Below, piece by piece: positions 9,128-18,530 of a stretch of DNA of 64,000 nucleotides. Origin of the DNA: Flavobacterium profundi (GTDB taxonomy: Bacteria; Bacteroidota; Bacteroidia; Flavobacteriales; Flavobacteriaceae); assembly GCF_006491645.1 (NCBI RefSeq), contig NZ_VDCZ01000003.1, positions 124,001 through 188,000 of the forward strand, written 5' to 3'. Every line of letters starts with the position of its first letter. Positions within the stretch are counted from its first letter, which is position 1. Below the pieces are notes generated by a model. That model made no database searches and was not told where the DNA came from. It was given only the letters and a program-made list of their open reading frames with translations. The translations under genes and the position numbers were made by a program.

Positions 9128-10408
9128 TTACTGATTCAAAATGGGTTCTAAAGGGTTAGCCACTTCATTTTCCTCTTCTTTATGTTTACTATCTTCTAAT
9201 TCTATTTCTTTATCAATAATGCGTTGTAAAGCCTCTTCTCTTTTCTTCTTTTCTGCTTCATCTAAAGCAACTTCAGCTTCTTTTTTGGTTACACTTAAAA
9301 TAACACCCACAGCTACACAAGTCATCCAAATTGAAGTTCCTCCACTACTAACAAGCGGCAAGGTTTGTCCGGTTACCGGTAATAATTCCACAGCCACAGC
9401 CATATTAATTAACGCTTGAAAAACAATTGGAAAACCAAGGCCAATAATTAATAATTTACCAAATAATGTAGGTGCTTTTTGTGCATTTATGATAAACCTA
9501 AAAAACAACAACAAGTACAAGAATAGAATTCCTACTGCTCCAAGCAGACCGTATTCCTCTACAATAATGGCAAAAATAAAATCGGATGAAGACTGAGGAA
9601 GAAAGTTTTTCTGTACACTTTTTCCAGGACCTAATCCATAAATTCCACCTGAAGCAATGGCAATCTTTGCTTTTTCAATTTGATAATCATCTTCATTGGG
9701 TTTATCATCTAGGAATCGTTCGATTCTATTTCCCCAAGTATTTACCCTGCTAAATAATTTATTCGTTGGGAAAGCTTTAGCTAACAATAAAAACAATAAT
9801 AAAGCTGCGATTCCCAAACCCATTACTGTTGCTAAGTATTTTAAAGGATAGTACCCAACGAATATTAGCATACATACCATTGAAAAAATAAGTGCTGTAG
9901 TGGAAAAGTTCGTTGGTAAGATTAAAACCAAAACCCCAAAAACAGGCAACCACAACTCTAGAAACGACTCTTTAAACGTATATTCTTTATCGCTTACTTT
10001 GGCTAAATAACGTGCTACATAAACCATTAAAACTGTAAAAGCCAAAGTAGACGTTTGAAAACTCACTCCTACAAAAGGGATTTGGATCCATCTACTCGCA
10101 TTTGCACCACCAATAGTTGTTCCTTGAAATAAGGTATAAAGTAAAAGAACAATTACGAGAGGAATTCCAAAAATGGATAAAGCTCTAAAATAATGATAGG
10201 GAACTTTGTGTACAAAATAGATAATAGCAAACCCAAGGAACAAATGCCCAAGATGCTTTACTAAATACCCCATGGTAGACCCTTTACCAATTACATAAAC
10301 GAGATTAGTACTAGCACTATAAACAGGCAAAAAAGAAATGAGAGCCAATAGAAAAACTATTGCCCAAATTACCTTATCTCCTCTTAATCTAGCTACTAAT
10401 GCTTTCAT
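9128..10408 (-). CDS. ftsW: Septal peptidoglycan glycosyltransferase FtsW
   Basis: SEDS-family polytopic membrane protein of 426 residues with about ten hydrophobic segments. It polymerises lipid II at the septum with its partner FtsI, which is encoded in the same operon. The SEDS signature is visible toward the C-terminal half (EEYGLLGA, then [13 protein letters not shown]). The last roughly 55 residues form a charged Glu/Lys-rich cytoplasmic tail. It lies between murD and murG in standard dcw order. Confidence 0.94.
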   Translation of the reverse strand: MKALVARLRGDKVIWAIVFLLALISFLPVYSASTNLVYVIGKGSTMGYLVKHLGHLFLGFAIIYFVHKVPYHYFRALSIFGIPLVIVLLLYTLFQGTTIGGANASRWIQIPFVGVSFQTSTLAFTVLMVYVARYLAKVSDKEYTFKESFLELWLPVFGVLVLILPTNFSTTALIFSMVCMLIFVGYYPLKYLATVMGLGIAALLLFLLLAKAFPTNKLFSRVNTWGNRIERFLDDKPNEDDYQIEKAKIAIASGGIYGLGPGKSVQKNFLPQSSSDFIFAIIVEEYGLLGAVGILFLYLLLFFRFIINAQKAPTLFGKLLIIGLGFPIVFQALINMAVAVELLPVTGQTLPLVSSGGTSIWMTCVAVGVILSVTKKEAEVALDEAEKKKREEALQRIIDKEIELEDSKHKEEENEVANPLEPILNQ

Positions 10409-10414
10409 TTTTTC

Positions 10415-11746
10415 TTATAAATTATGTACTGCGTTTTTAAATTGACGCCCTCTATCTTCGTAATTTTCAAATAAATCAAAACTTGCGCAACATGGCGATA
10501 GTAAAACAGTATCTCCTTTTTCAGCCATTCTTTGTGCAATTTTAACTGCCTCAGTCATTGAAGTTGTTTCTATCATTACATCTACCACATCATTAAAAGC
10601 GTTGAATAATTTTTGGTTATCCACACCTAAACAAACAATACCTTTTACTTTTTCTCTAACCAATGGCATTAATTCGTCATAATCATTCCCTTTATCAACA
10701 CCACCTACAATCCAAACCGTTGGACCTGTCATACTATCTAATGCAAAAAAAGTAGCGTTTACATTGGTTGCTTTGGAATCATTAATGTATTGTACATTTT
10801 GTATTTTTAACACTTTCTCCAAACGATGTTCTGCACCTTGAAAGTTACTTAGACTTTCCCTTATCGTTTGTTTTCTCACTTTCATTAACTGAGCAACCGC
10901 AGTTGCAGCCATTGCATTTTTAAGATTGTGTTTTCCTTCTAAAGCTAATTCGTTGATTGGCATGGTAAATAGGTCGTTATTAATTTTACTGTTCAAATTG
11001 TTATTTTCTTCAAATCCTCCTTCTTCAACTGTCGTTGTTAATGAAAAAGAAAGTTTTTTTGCTTTTGTTTTATTATTTTGAAACCATCTATTGATTTCTA
11101 CATCATCATGGTCAACAATTAAAAAATCGTTTTCCGTTTGATTTTTTGTGATTCTAAATTTAGATGCGATATACAAATTATAATCATAAGCATAACGATC
11201 TAAATGATCCGGACTCAAATTGGTAATTACAGCGATATCTGGTCTATAATTTACAATCCCGTCCAATTGAAAACTGCTCAGCTCTAACACATAATAATCG
11301 TGATTATTTTCAGCGACTTGCCAAGCAAAGCTTTTTCCAATATTTCCTGCTAACCCTACATTTAAACCGCCTTGTTTTAAAATGTGATACGTTAACAAAG
11401 TCGTGGTCGTTTTTCCATTACTTCCCGTTATTCCAATAGTTTTAGCATTGGTAAACGGAAAAGCAAACTCTATTTCAGAAATTACCGGTATATTTCGTTC
11501 CAATAATTTTTTAACAATAGGCGCTTTCTCTGGAATTCCAGGGCTTTTCATGACTACATCTGCATCTAAAATTAAAGATTCAGTATGCTTTTCGTCTTCC
11601 CAAGGTATTTGATTAATACTAAGAATTTCTTTGTAATTTTCTTTTATTTTTCCAAAATCAGATACAAATACTTCATATCCTTTTTTCTTTCCTAAAATTG
11701 CGGTTCCTACTCCGCTTTCTCCTCCTCCTAAAACAACTAACTTCAT
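10415..11746 (-). CDS. murD: UDP-N-acetylmuramoyl-L-alanine--D-glutamate ligase MurD
   Basis: Mur ligase adding D-Glu to UDP-MurNAc-L-Ala. The N-terminal Rossmann motif GGGESGVG is followed by the ATP-binding GSNGKTTTT at residues 108-116. The NDSKATN motif is in the central/C-terminal domain, and LLSPCCASFD lies near the C-terminus. Length is 443 residues. It is separated by one base from mraY and by 6 bp from ftsW. Confidence 0.96.
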   Translation of the reverse strand: MKLVVLGGGESGVGTAILGKKKGYEVFVSDFGKIKENYKEILSINQIPWEDEKHTESLILDADVVMKSPGIPEKAPIVKKLLERNIPVISEIEFAFPFTNAKTIGITGSNGKTTTTLLTYHILKQGGLNVGLAGNIGKSFAWQVAENNHDYYVLELSSFQLDGIVNYRPDIAVITNLSPDHLDRYAYDYNLYIASKFRITKNQTENDFLIVDHDDVEINRWFQNNKTKAKKLSFSLTTTVEEGGFEENNNLNSKINNDLFTMPINELALEGKHNLKNAMAATAVAQLMKVRKQTIRESLSNFQGAEHRLEKVLKIQNVQYINDSKATNVNATFFALDSMTGPTVWIVGGVDKGNDYDELMPLVREKVKGIVCLGVDNQKLFNAFNDVVDVMIETTSMTEAVKIAQRMAEKGDTVLLSPCCASFDLFENYEDRGRQFKNAVHNL

Positions 11747-11747
11747 G

Positions 11748-12965
11748 CTATCTTAGTTTTAATGAGACTAATGAAAATATGGCTAAGAGAATTCCAACAA
11801 TCCAGAAACGCGTTACAATTTTACTTTCATGAAACCCTTTCTTTTGATAATGATGATGCAAAGGTGACATTAAAAAAACACGCCTTCCTTCTCCATATTT
11901 TTTCTTTGTATACTTAAAATAACTCACTTGTATCATTACCGATAAATTTTCTGCTAAGAAAATACCACACAAAATAGGAATCATCAATTCTTTACGAATA
12001 GCAATTGCAATAACAGCTATAATACCACCAATAGTCAAACTACCCGTATCGCCCATAAATACTTGAGCAGGATAGGTATTGTACCAAAGAAACCCAACTA
12101 ATGCTCCTACAAAAGCTGCAATATAGATGGTCATTTCACCCGAATTGGGGATATACATGATATTGAGATAATCCGAAAAAATGATATTACCAGAAACAAA
12201 AGCAAAAATACCTAGCGTAAGCACTGAAATAGCCGAAGTACCAGCCGCTAAACCATCAATTCCGTCTGTTAAATTGGCTCCATTAGAAACCGCAGTAATG
12301 ATGATAACTACCATCGGTATAAAAATAATCCAAGCCCAATTTTGATATCCGTCTCCTAAAAAAGACAATACCTCAACATAATCAAATTCATTGTTTTTTA
12401 AAAATGGAATTGTCGTAGCCGTTGATTTTTCATGTAAACTGGTTGGATCTATATTTTCCATTTTTACTCGTTCTCCTATAGTGTCTTTACGAATGGTTAC
12501 GTTTGGATGCAAATACAAAACACAACCGACAATTAACCCTAAACTTACTTGTCCAAATACTTTAAAAATTCCTTTTAACCCTTGTTTGTCTTTTTTAAAG
12601 ACTTTAATATAGTCATCAATAAAACCAATGGTTCCCATCCAAAGCGTGGTCACAATTAATAAAATGATATAGATGTTTTCCAGTTTTGCCAATAAAAGCA
12701 CAGGAATAAGTGTCGCTAAAATAATGATAATTCCACCCATAGTAGGCGTACCAGCTTTTTGACTTTGCCCTGCTAAGCCTAAATCACGTACGGTTTCACC
12801 TACTTGTTGTTTTCTTAAAAAATTGATTATTTTTTTACCGTAAATAGCTGCAATTAATAAAGATAAAATAAATGCAAAAGCCGATCGAAAAGTAATATAT
12901 TGAAACACTCCTGCTCCAGGAACATCAAATGTTTTGTCTAAATATTGAAAAATATAATATAACAT
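11748..12965 (-). CDS. mraY: Phospho-MurNAc-pentapeptide transferase MraY
   Basis: Polytopic membrane enzyme forming lipid I from undecaprenyl phosphate and UDP-MurNAc-pentapeptide. Visible family motifs are FIDDYIKV, the TDGIDGLA active-site loop, and the basic LHHHYQKKG motif. At 405 residues it is about 45 longer than E. coli MraY. The excess sits in a loop after LYLHPN (about residues 157-205), rich in polar residues and unlike a membrane segment. I recall similar insertions in other Bacteroidetes MraY proteins. It follows murE by 30 bp. Confidence 0.96.
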   Translation of the reverse strand: MLYYIFQYLDKTFDVPGAGVFQYITFRSAFAFILSLLIAAIYGKKIINFLRKQQVGETVRDLGLAGQSQKAGTPTMGGIIIILATLIPVLLLAKLENIYIILLIVTTLWMGTIGFIDDYIKVFKKDKQGLKGIFKVFGQVSLGLIVGCVLYLHPNVTIRKDTIGERVKMENIDPTSLHEKSTATTIPFLKNNEFDYVEVLSFLGDGYQNWAWIIFIPMVVIIITAVSNGANLTDGIDGLAAGTSAISVLTLGIFAFVSGNIIFSDYLNIMYIPNSGEMTIYIAAFVGALVGFLWYNTYPAQVFMGDTGSLTIGGIIAVIAIAIRKELMIPILCGIFLAENLSVMIQVSYFKYTKKKYGEGRRVFLMSPLHHHYQKKGFHESKIVTRFWIVGILLAIFSLVSLKLR

Positions 12966-12995
12966 ATCTTTATTTTTAAATTCTGTTTTTAAAAA

Positions 12996-14459
12996 TTACT
13001 TTCCTAATTCTTGCAACATTGTTGTTACAATTTTCAAATCATCAAAGTCATGTCGTACACCATTAATTTCTTGATACGTTTCATGTCCTTTTCCTGCTAT
13101 GAGGATAATATCGTTTGCTTCTGCTAATTGACAAGCTGTTTTAATTGCTTGTTTTCTATCTAAAATAGACAGTGTTTTTTTATAATTTTGAGGTTCCACT
13201 CCTTTTTCCATTTCTTCCAAAATTATTGCTGGATCTTCTGTCCTAGGATTATCTGAGGTAAAAATGGCTTTGGTACTCAATTCTGAAGCAATTTGAGCCA
13301 TGATAGGCCTTTTCGTTTTATCTCTATCACCTCCACAACCAACAACCGTGATTAATTGTTCATTTTTAGTACGAATATCTTCTATTGTTTTTAATACGTT
13401 TTCCAATGCATCAGGAGTATGCGCATAATCTACAATCGCTGTTATTTTACTAGACGAAACAATATATTGAAATCGACCTGAAACACTTTCTAAATCAGAA
13501 AGCAATCGTAAGGTTTCTTGTTCTTCAATTCCCAATTCAACAGCCGCTGCATAAATCGCTAACAAATTATATGCATTAAAAGAACCAATCAATTTTGTCC
13601 AAACTTCATTATTATTAATTTTCATCAATAATCCTGTAAATTGATTCTCTAAAATTTGTGCTTTATAATCTGCGTAAGACTTCAAAGCATATGTTATTTT
13701 CTTGGCTTTGGTATTTTGGAACATAATTGCTCCATTTTTATCATCTATATTAGAAATTGCAAATGCCGTTTTAGGCAAATCATCAAAGAATTTCTTTTTT
13801 ACATCTCTATATTCAGCAAAAGTCTTATGATAATCCAAATGATCATGGGATAGATTTGTAAAAATACCCCCTTGAAATTGAAGTCCTTCTGTTCTTTTTT
13901 GGTGAATTCCGTGAGAACTGACTTCCATAAAACAAAACTCACATCCCATTGCTACCATTTCATTTAAATAGTAATTGATAGTCAATGAATCTGGAGTGGT
14001 ATGCGTTGCTTTGTATTCGGTTTCATCCACAAGAATTTTAACCGTAGAAAGCAAACCCACTTTATAACCTGCTTTTTTAAACAATTGATACAATAAAGAA
14101 GCGATAGTGGTCTTTCCATTTGTACCTGTAACTCCAACCAATTTTATTTTTGACGAAGGATTTTCATAATAGTTTGAAGCCATAAAAGCCAATGCTTCGT
14201 TTGAATTTGCAACTTTAATATAGGTTACACCATTCACGATAACTTTAGGAAACTCTTCACAAATAACAACACTTGCTCCTAAGTTCAATGCTTTTTCAAT
14301 AAAATCATGCCCATCAGAAACAGCACCACGAATTGCCACAAAAACATCATTCAATTCTATTTTTCTAGAATCGAATTCAATTTTTTGGATAACAACATCA
14401 GTAGCACCTTTAACGGCTTCTATACCTACTTTATACAATATGTCTTTTAAGACTTTCAT
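12996..14459 (-). CDS. murE: UDP-MurNAc-tripeptide synthetase MurE, meso-DAP type
   Basis: Mur ligase adding the third stem-peptide residue. The ATP-binding motif GTNGKTT is at residues 112-118. The substrate-specificity motif DNPR near residue 404 is the form associated with meso-diaminopimelate, so the murein is predicted to be DAP-type. Length is 487 residues. Its start overlaps the ftsI stop by 4 bp (ATGA), indicating coupling. Confidence 0.96.
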   Translation of the reverse strand: MKVLKDILYKVGIEAVKGATDVVIQKIEFDSRKIELNDVFVAIRGAVSDGHDFIEKALNLGASVVICEEFPKVIVNGVTYIKVANSNEALAFMASNYYENPSSKIKLVGVTGTNGKTTIASLLYQLFKKAGYKVGLLSTVKILVDETEYKATHTTPDSLTINYYLNEMVAMGCEFCFMEVSSHGIHQKRTEGLQFQGGIFTNLSHDHLDYHKTFAEYRDVKKKFFDDLPKTAFAISNIDDKNGAIMFQNTKAKKITYALKSYADYKAQILENQFTGLLMKINNNEVWTKLIGSFNAYNLLAIYAAAVELGIEEQETLRLLSDLESVSGRFQYIVSSSKITAIVDYAHTPDALENVLKTIEDIRTKNEQLITVVGCGGDRDKTKRPIMAQIASELSTKAIFTSDNPRTEDPAIILEEMEKGVEPQNYKKTLSILDRKQAIKTACQLAEANDIILIAGKGHETYQEINGVRHDFDDLKIVTTMLQELGK

Positions 14460-16438
14460 GACAATTCGATAGTTATGGTTTGATTTTTTTGAATTTTTTC
14501 TCCAGGCTTCACCGATTGAGAACTTACTTTACCTATTCCTCTAACCGTTACTCGTACTCCTAAATTTTCCAATAATGCAACGGCATCCATTCCATCCATT
14601 CCATTTACATTAGGTATTAAAGAAGTTGCTTTATCTACTTTATTATAATACGTATTATATGCCTTTTCAGTTACTACAATTTGTTTCTCTAAATCCTGTA
14701 TATGATTTGTAGGAGGAGAATCAGTATAAATTTTTTGAGCAATACGTTTAAAAACTGGTCCCGCCACATCTGCTCCAAAATAACCAGCTGAAACATTGGG
14801 TTTATGAATGATTACAATACAAGAATACTTGGGATTCTTTGCAGGAAAATAGCCCGCAAAAGAAGAGATGTAATGCAATTTGGATTTATCTCGATAGTTG
14901 GCTTGCGCTGTTCCTGTTTTACCTGCCATTGAAAAATCTTTAGAATACAACTTAGAAGCTGTTCCTTTTTTAACCACATTTTCTAAAACCGCTCTAACTT
15001 TTTCCAAAGTTTCATCGGATGCAATTTTAGGATTGATAATTTCTGTATCGTATTTCTTTATCGTTTTATTCCATTCTTTAATTTCTTTCACAAAATAGGG
15101 CTTTACCATAACTCCGTCATTTGCAACTGCATTATATAAGGCCAATGTTTGTAAAGGGGTTAATGAAATATTATATCCGAATGCCATCCATGGCAGGGTT
15201 GTTCCATACCATTTTTTATCACCTGGTTGTGGTACGTAAGGTTTCCCTTCGCCAATTAATTGTAAACCTAAAGGCTTGTTTAAACCATAACTGTTAATTC
15301 TGTCAACAAATTGTTTCGGATCATCCTTATAATTATCATATACTGCCTGAACTAAAACGGTATTAGAAGAAAGTTCAAAACCACGAGCTAAGGAAATTTT
15401 ACCATAACCTCCTCTATGAGAATCCCTTACTTTCTTTTTATAATATTCAACGACTCCATCATGTGTATCATAAATCTTACTAGTATCTACCTTTTTATCA
15501 TCAAGCAGTGCAATTAAATCAAACAATTTAAAAGTAGAACCGGGTTCATGTGATTCTGCTACCGCATAATTTTGGGTTTCATAATAAGACCCATTATTAG
15601 CTCTACCCAAATTAGATATGGCTTTAATTTCACCTGTTTTCGTTTCCATTACTACTACACAACCATGATCTGCTTCATAAATTTCCAATTGTTTCAACAA
15701 AGCATGATGCGCAATATCTTGTACATAAACATCTATTGTAGATACAATATCATATCCGTCTTGTGGTTCTAATTCGTTATTATCATTAATAGGCTTCCAT
15801 TGATTTTTTGCAATTTTTTGCATCATTCGATGCCCATTTTTTCCATTAATGTATTTTTTAAAGGCAAACTCTAAACCCTTTCCATCACTTTCGGTTCTCT
15901 CATAGCCAATTGTTCTTTGTGCAATTAGCCCTATTGGGTGTTCACGAACCGTTTTTTGTTCAACAATAATTCCTCCTTTATAAGGACCTTTATTAAAAAG
16001 TGGAAAACTTTTAATACGCATGTAGTCGGTATAGCTTAATTTACTAGCAACCAAGTAATACCTATTTTGATTCGATCTTGCTTTTTGTAATGCAGCTTGA
16101 TAATAACCTGTAGACTTTCCAAACATCACCGATAAGGAATCGCTTAACGGCTTGATATTCTCTTGGAAATTTTCTTTAGAAGGTGAAAGCGCGTCAAAAC
16201 GTATGGTATACTCAGGAATTGAGGTGGCAAGCAAACTTCCATCCGCAGCATAAACATTCCCTTTATTTGCTGGAATAACAAAATTCTTAACCGTTCTTTC
16301 TTTAGCCAATTTACGGTAATAATCTCCTTCTAACCATTGGATGTTATTGAGTTTTATCATAACTAAAATAGCCATCACAAACATTGTGAAAGCCACTAAA
16401 TACATACGGTAGTTACTATTTTTTTCTTTTACTGCCAT
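14456..16438 (-). CDS. ftsI: Septal penicillin-binding protein (FtsI-type) with PASTA domain
   Basis: Class B PBP, the septal transpeptidase partner of FtsW. It has one N-terminal membrane helix (about residues 10-28) and a dimerisation domain. The transpeptidase domain has the catalytic motif STFK near residue 299, SSN near 356 and KTGT near 507. A C-terminal PASTA-like domain covers about residues 605-660. PASTA domains are common on FtsI homologues in Bacteroidetes and Firmicutes but absent from E. coli FtsI. It overlaps the ftsL-like gene upstream by 10 bp. Confidence 0.95.
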   Translation of the reverse strand: MAVKEKNSNYRMYLVAFTMFVMAILVMIKLNNIQWLEGDYYRKLAKERTVKNFVIPANKGNVYAADGSLLATSIPEYTIRFDALSPSKENFQENIKPLSDSLSVMFGKSTGYYQAALQKARSNQNRYYLVASKLSYTDYMRIKSFPLFNKGPYKGGIIVEQKTVREHPIGLIAQRTIGYERTESDGKGLEFAFKKYINGKNGHRMMQKIAKNQWKPINDNNELEPQDGYDIVSTIDVYVQDIAHHALLKQLEIYEADHGCVVVMETKTGEIKAISNLGRANNGSYYETQNYAVAESHEPGSTFKLFDLIALLDDKKVDTSKIYDTHDGVVEYYKKKVRDSHRGGYGKISLARGFELSSNTVLVQAVYDNYKDDPKQFVDRINSYGLNKPLGLQLIGEGKPYVPQPGDKKWYGTTLPWMAFGYNISLTPLQTLALYNAVANDGVMVKPYFVKEIKEWNKTIKKYDTEIINPKIASDETLEKVRAVLENVVKKGTASKLYSKDFSMAGKTGTAQANYRDKSKLHYISSFAGYFPAKNPKYSCIVIIHKPNVSAGYFGADVAGPVFKRIAQKIYTDSPPTNHIQDLEKQIVVTEKAYNTYYNKVDKATSLIPNVNGMDGMDAVALLENLGVRVTVRGIGKVSSQSVKPGEKIQKNQTITIELS

Positions 16439-16788
16439 ATTTTTAATTTGTCTATAAAACTCTTTTTATCTTCTTTTTTAGTTTTTACAATAATTTTTGT
16501 AGGTGGAACATCCGCAGAAAAAATACCTCTAACTTCCATCTTCTTAGCCACCGTAGATTCCATCTTTAACTTCATCAATTCAGAGCGCCTATCAACAAAT
16601 TCAGAACGAAGCTCTTTTACTTTATTCGTTAACTCTGTAATCTTATAATTCTTCGCATCATATCGATGATTATTCGCAATCATAATCATGGCTAGAAAAA
16701 TTAAAAAAACAATAAACTTCCAGTTCTTTAAAGCATCATCACTCACTAGAAATTTTGCTTTGAGTAAACTATAAATACTGTTTTTCAT
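16429..16788 (-). CDS. FtsL-like cell division protein
   Basis: A 119-residue bitopic protein with a cytoplasmic N-terminus, a membrane helix at about residues 24-40 (FIVFLIFLAMIMIA) and a periplasmic heptad-rich segment around residues 47-80 (LTNKVKELRSEFVDRR) suited to a coiled coil. This topology and its place between rsmH and ftsI match FtsL, although FtsL proteins share little sequence. A basic C-terminal tail rich in Lys is unusual. It probably forms a complex with FtsQ and scaffolds FtsW-FtsI. Confidence 0.8.
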   Translation of the reverse strand: MKNSIYSLLKAKFLVSDDALKNWKFIVFLIFLAMIMIANNHRYDAKNYKITELTNKVKELRSEFVDRRSELMKLKMESTVAKKMEVRGIFSADVPPTKIIVKTKKEDKKSFIDKLKIWQ

Positions 16789-16814
16789 TTTTTATTATGA
16801 TTACAAATCTTACC

Positions 16815-17723
16815 TTATTTTTTTTCAGCAACCCTTAACTTGGCACTTCTAGCTCTATTATTACTTGCAATTTCAGCTGCATCTGGCACAATCAATTTTT
16901 CAATAATTTTAAAGGGAACTTCGTAATTACCAAAAAAATCTCGCTCAGGTTCTCCTTCAAACATTCCATTCCTAAAAAAGCGTTTCACCAATCTATCTTC
17001 TAAAGAATGATACGAAATCACACTCATTCGTCCTCCTACTTCTAATAATTCTAAAGACTGTTCTAAAAACTCTTTTAAAACTTCCATTTCTTGATTAACC
17101 TCAATCCGTATGGCTTGATATATTTGAGCTAAAATTTTATTGCTTTTGTGAGCGGGTAAAAATTTAGCCAACACTTGCTTTAAATGTTCGGAATCTTTTA
17201 TCTGTTTGTCTTTTCTAGCAGAGACAATTACATTTGCCATTGCACCTCCATTTTTCAACTCTCCATATTCCAAAAAAACACGCTTCAAATCGTGTTCATC
17301 ATATTCATTTACTACATGATAGGCACTTATATCGCCTTTTTGATTCATTCTCATGTCTAATTCTGCATCAAAACGAGTAGAGAACCCTCTTTCTGCAACA
17401 TCAAATTGATGCGACGAAACACCTAAATCTGCTAATATTCCATCTACTTTTTTAATCCCATGAAATCTTAAAAAACGTTTGATGTTTCTAAAATTTTCAT
17501 TAATCAATAAAAACCGATTATCATCAATTGCATTTTGCAAAGCATCTACATCTTGATCAAAAGCAATTAATCTTCCATTGTCACCCAAACGCGATATAAT
17601 TTCTCGAGAATGACCTCCGCCTCCAAAAGTCACATCCACATAAACACCATCAGGTTTTATATTCAAACCATCAACCGTTTCTTTTAATAAAACCGGATTA
17701 TGATATTCCATGCTCATCATCAT
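16815..17723 (-). CDS. rsmH: 16S rRNA (cytosine1402-N4)-methyltransferase RsmH (MraW)
   Basis: AdoMet-dependent enzyme that methylates C1402 of 16S rRNA. Family motifs are the N-terminal EYHNPVLLKE, the AdoMet loop VTFGGGGHSREI, DLGVSSHQFD, and SYHSLEDRLVKRF. Length is about 300 residues. Four in-frame ATG codons occur in the first five positions. The ATG at 17711, giving MEYHNPVLL, best fits the family, while the outermost is used for the coordinates here. All of them overlap the end of mraZ. Confidence 0.95.
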   Translation of the reverse strand: MMMSMEYHNPVLLKETVDGLNIKPDGVYVDVTFGGGGHSREIISRLGDNGRLIAFDQDVDALQNAIDDNRFLLINENFRNIKRFLRFHGIKKVDGILADLGVSSHQFDVAERGFSTRFDAELDMRMNQKGDISAYHVVNEYDEHDLKRVFLEYGELKNGGAMANVIVSARKDKQIKDSEHLKQVLAKFLPAHKSNKILAQIYQAIRIEVNQEMEVLKEFLEQSLELLEVGGRMSVISYHSLEDRLVKRFFRNGMFEGEPERDFFGNYEVPFKIIEKLIVPDAAEIASNNRARSAKLRVAEKK

Positions 17724-18174
17724 TTAAATTACCCATTACTTCTTCTGCCAAATCTGCAAAATCATCAGTTGCATTTTCAATCACATTTTCATACAAATCT
17801 TTGTCCCAAATTTCTACGATATTCACTGCAGATGACAACACTATATCTTTTTCAATCTTAGCAAAAACGACTAAGTCTTTTGGAATTAACAATCTACCAT
17901 TTGTATCAATCTCTACCATTTTAACTCCAGCCGTAAAACGACGTATAAAATCATTGTTCTTTTTTACAAAACGATTTAATTTATTGATTTTCTGCATCAT
18001 TTTATTCCATTCATCCATTGGATACAATTCTAAACAAGGCTGAAAAACAGAACGTTTCAACACAAAACCCTCTTCCAAAGAACCAAATTGTTTCTTCAGA
18101 GATGTGGGTAGCATCAACCTTCCTTTAGCATCTACCTTGCATTCATATGTACCAATAAATGACGTCAATTGCAC
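17698..18174 (-). CDS. mraZ: Transcriptional regulator MraZ
   Basis: First gene of the dcw operon. It encodes a 158-residue protein with two SpoVT/AbrB-like repeats, each carrying the family-type pattern (DAKGRLMLP in the first, DTNGRLLIP in the second). MraZ proteins form ring-shaped oligomers that bind GTGG/TGGG direct repeats in their own promoter and repress or tune the operon. Such boxes are present directly upstream here. It overlaps rsmH by 14-26 bp depending on the rsmH start. Confidence 0.96.
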   Translation of the reverse strand: MQLTSFIGTYECKVDAKGRLMLPTSLKKQFGSLEEGFVLKRSVFQPCLELYPMDEWNKMMQKINKLNRFVKKNNDFIRRFTAGVKMVEIDTNGRLLIPKDLVVFAKIEKDIVLSSAVNIVEIWDKDLYENVIENATDDFADLAEEVMGNLNDDEHGIS

Positions 18175-18194
18175 ATTTTTAATTAGAATATGGA

Positions 18195-18202
18195 CAAATT
18201 TA
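18195..18202 (-). promoter_or_regulatory. Probable -7 element of the dcw operon promoter
   Basis: TAAATTTG on the minus strand matches the Bacteroidetes -7 consensus TAnnTTTG and lies 20 bases before the mraZ start codon. No clear TTTG is seen at -33, where the GTGG boxes lie instead. Confidence 0.55.
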
Positions 18203-18210
18203 AAAAAAAA

Positions 18211-18260
18211 TTACCACTTTTTACCACTTACTCCCACTTTGTTAATAAGTTTTTCCACTC
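18211..18260 (-). promoter_or_regulatory. MraZ operator: four GTGG boxes in 10-bp register
   Basis: On the minus strand the sequence holds GTGG at 18217-18214, 18227-18224, 18237-18234 and 18257-18254. All are in exact 10-bp phase, with one unit (18241-18250) lacking the box. Each is followed by an A-rich half (for example GTGGTAAAAA). Known MraZ operators are direct repeats of TGGG/GTGG with the same helical period, bound by the MraZ ring. The array lies immediately upstream of the -7 element, so binding should interfere with promoter use. Confidence 0.8.
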
Positions 18261-18488
18261 ATATCATTAAATGAAATTGCTAAAAACGAACTCATTAGTA
18301 CTAAAATAAAGCCAAAAGATCTTTGATGAACAATTAAAAAAACAATAATTTTAGACAAAAAAACCTATAAGAACCCACTATTATTCTTCAAATGTGTTGA
18401 AAACTAAAAACTTAACCCTATACACTATCCCTTAAAAAAGGTTTTCAAATAGTTTTTTTCAATTGCTTTTAATTCCTATAGAAAATCT
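18261..18488. other. Intergenic region between the divergent dcw operon and hydrolase gene
   Basis: A/T-rich spacer with no credible reading frame, RNA gene or long repeat. The two divergent promoters occupy its ends and I see nothing else convincing between them. Confidence 0.5.
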
Positions 18489-18496
18489 TATATTTG
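18463..18496 (+). promoter_or_regulatory. Promoter of the hydrolase-engB unit
   Basis: TATATTTG at 18489-18496 matches TAnnTTTG, with TTG at 18463-18465 (23-bp spacing) as a possible -33 element. A second, less well placed match (TAAATTTG at 18512-18519) sits closer to the start codon at 18531. Confidence 0.55.
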
Positions 18497-18530
18497 TCAA
18501 AATTTCAGAAATAAATTTGAGATTCATTTT

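Noticed and set aside
18512-18519. TAAATTTG as the main promoter of the hydrolase gene
   Set aside because: It matches the -7 consensus but leaves almost no leader and has a TTTG only 15 bp upstream. The site at 18489 has better spacing.
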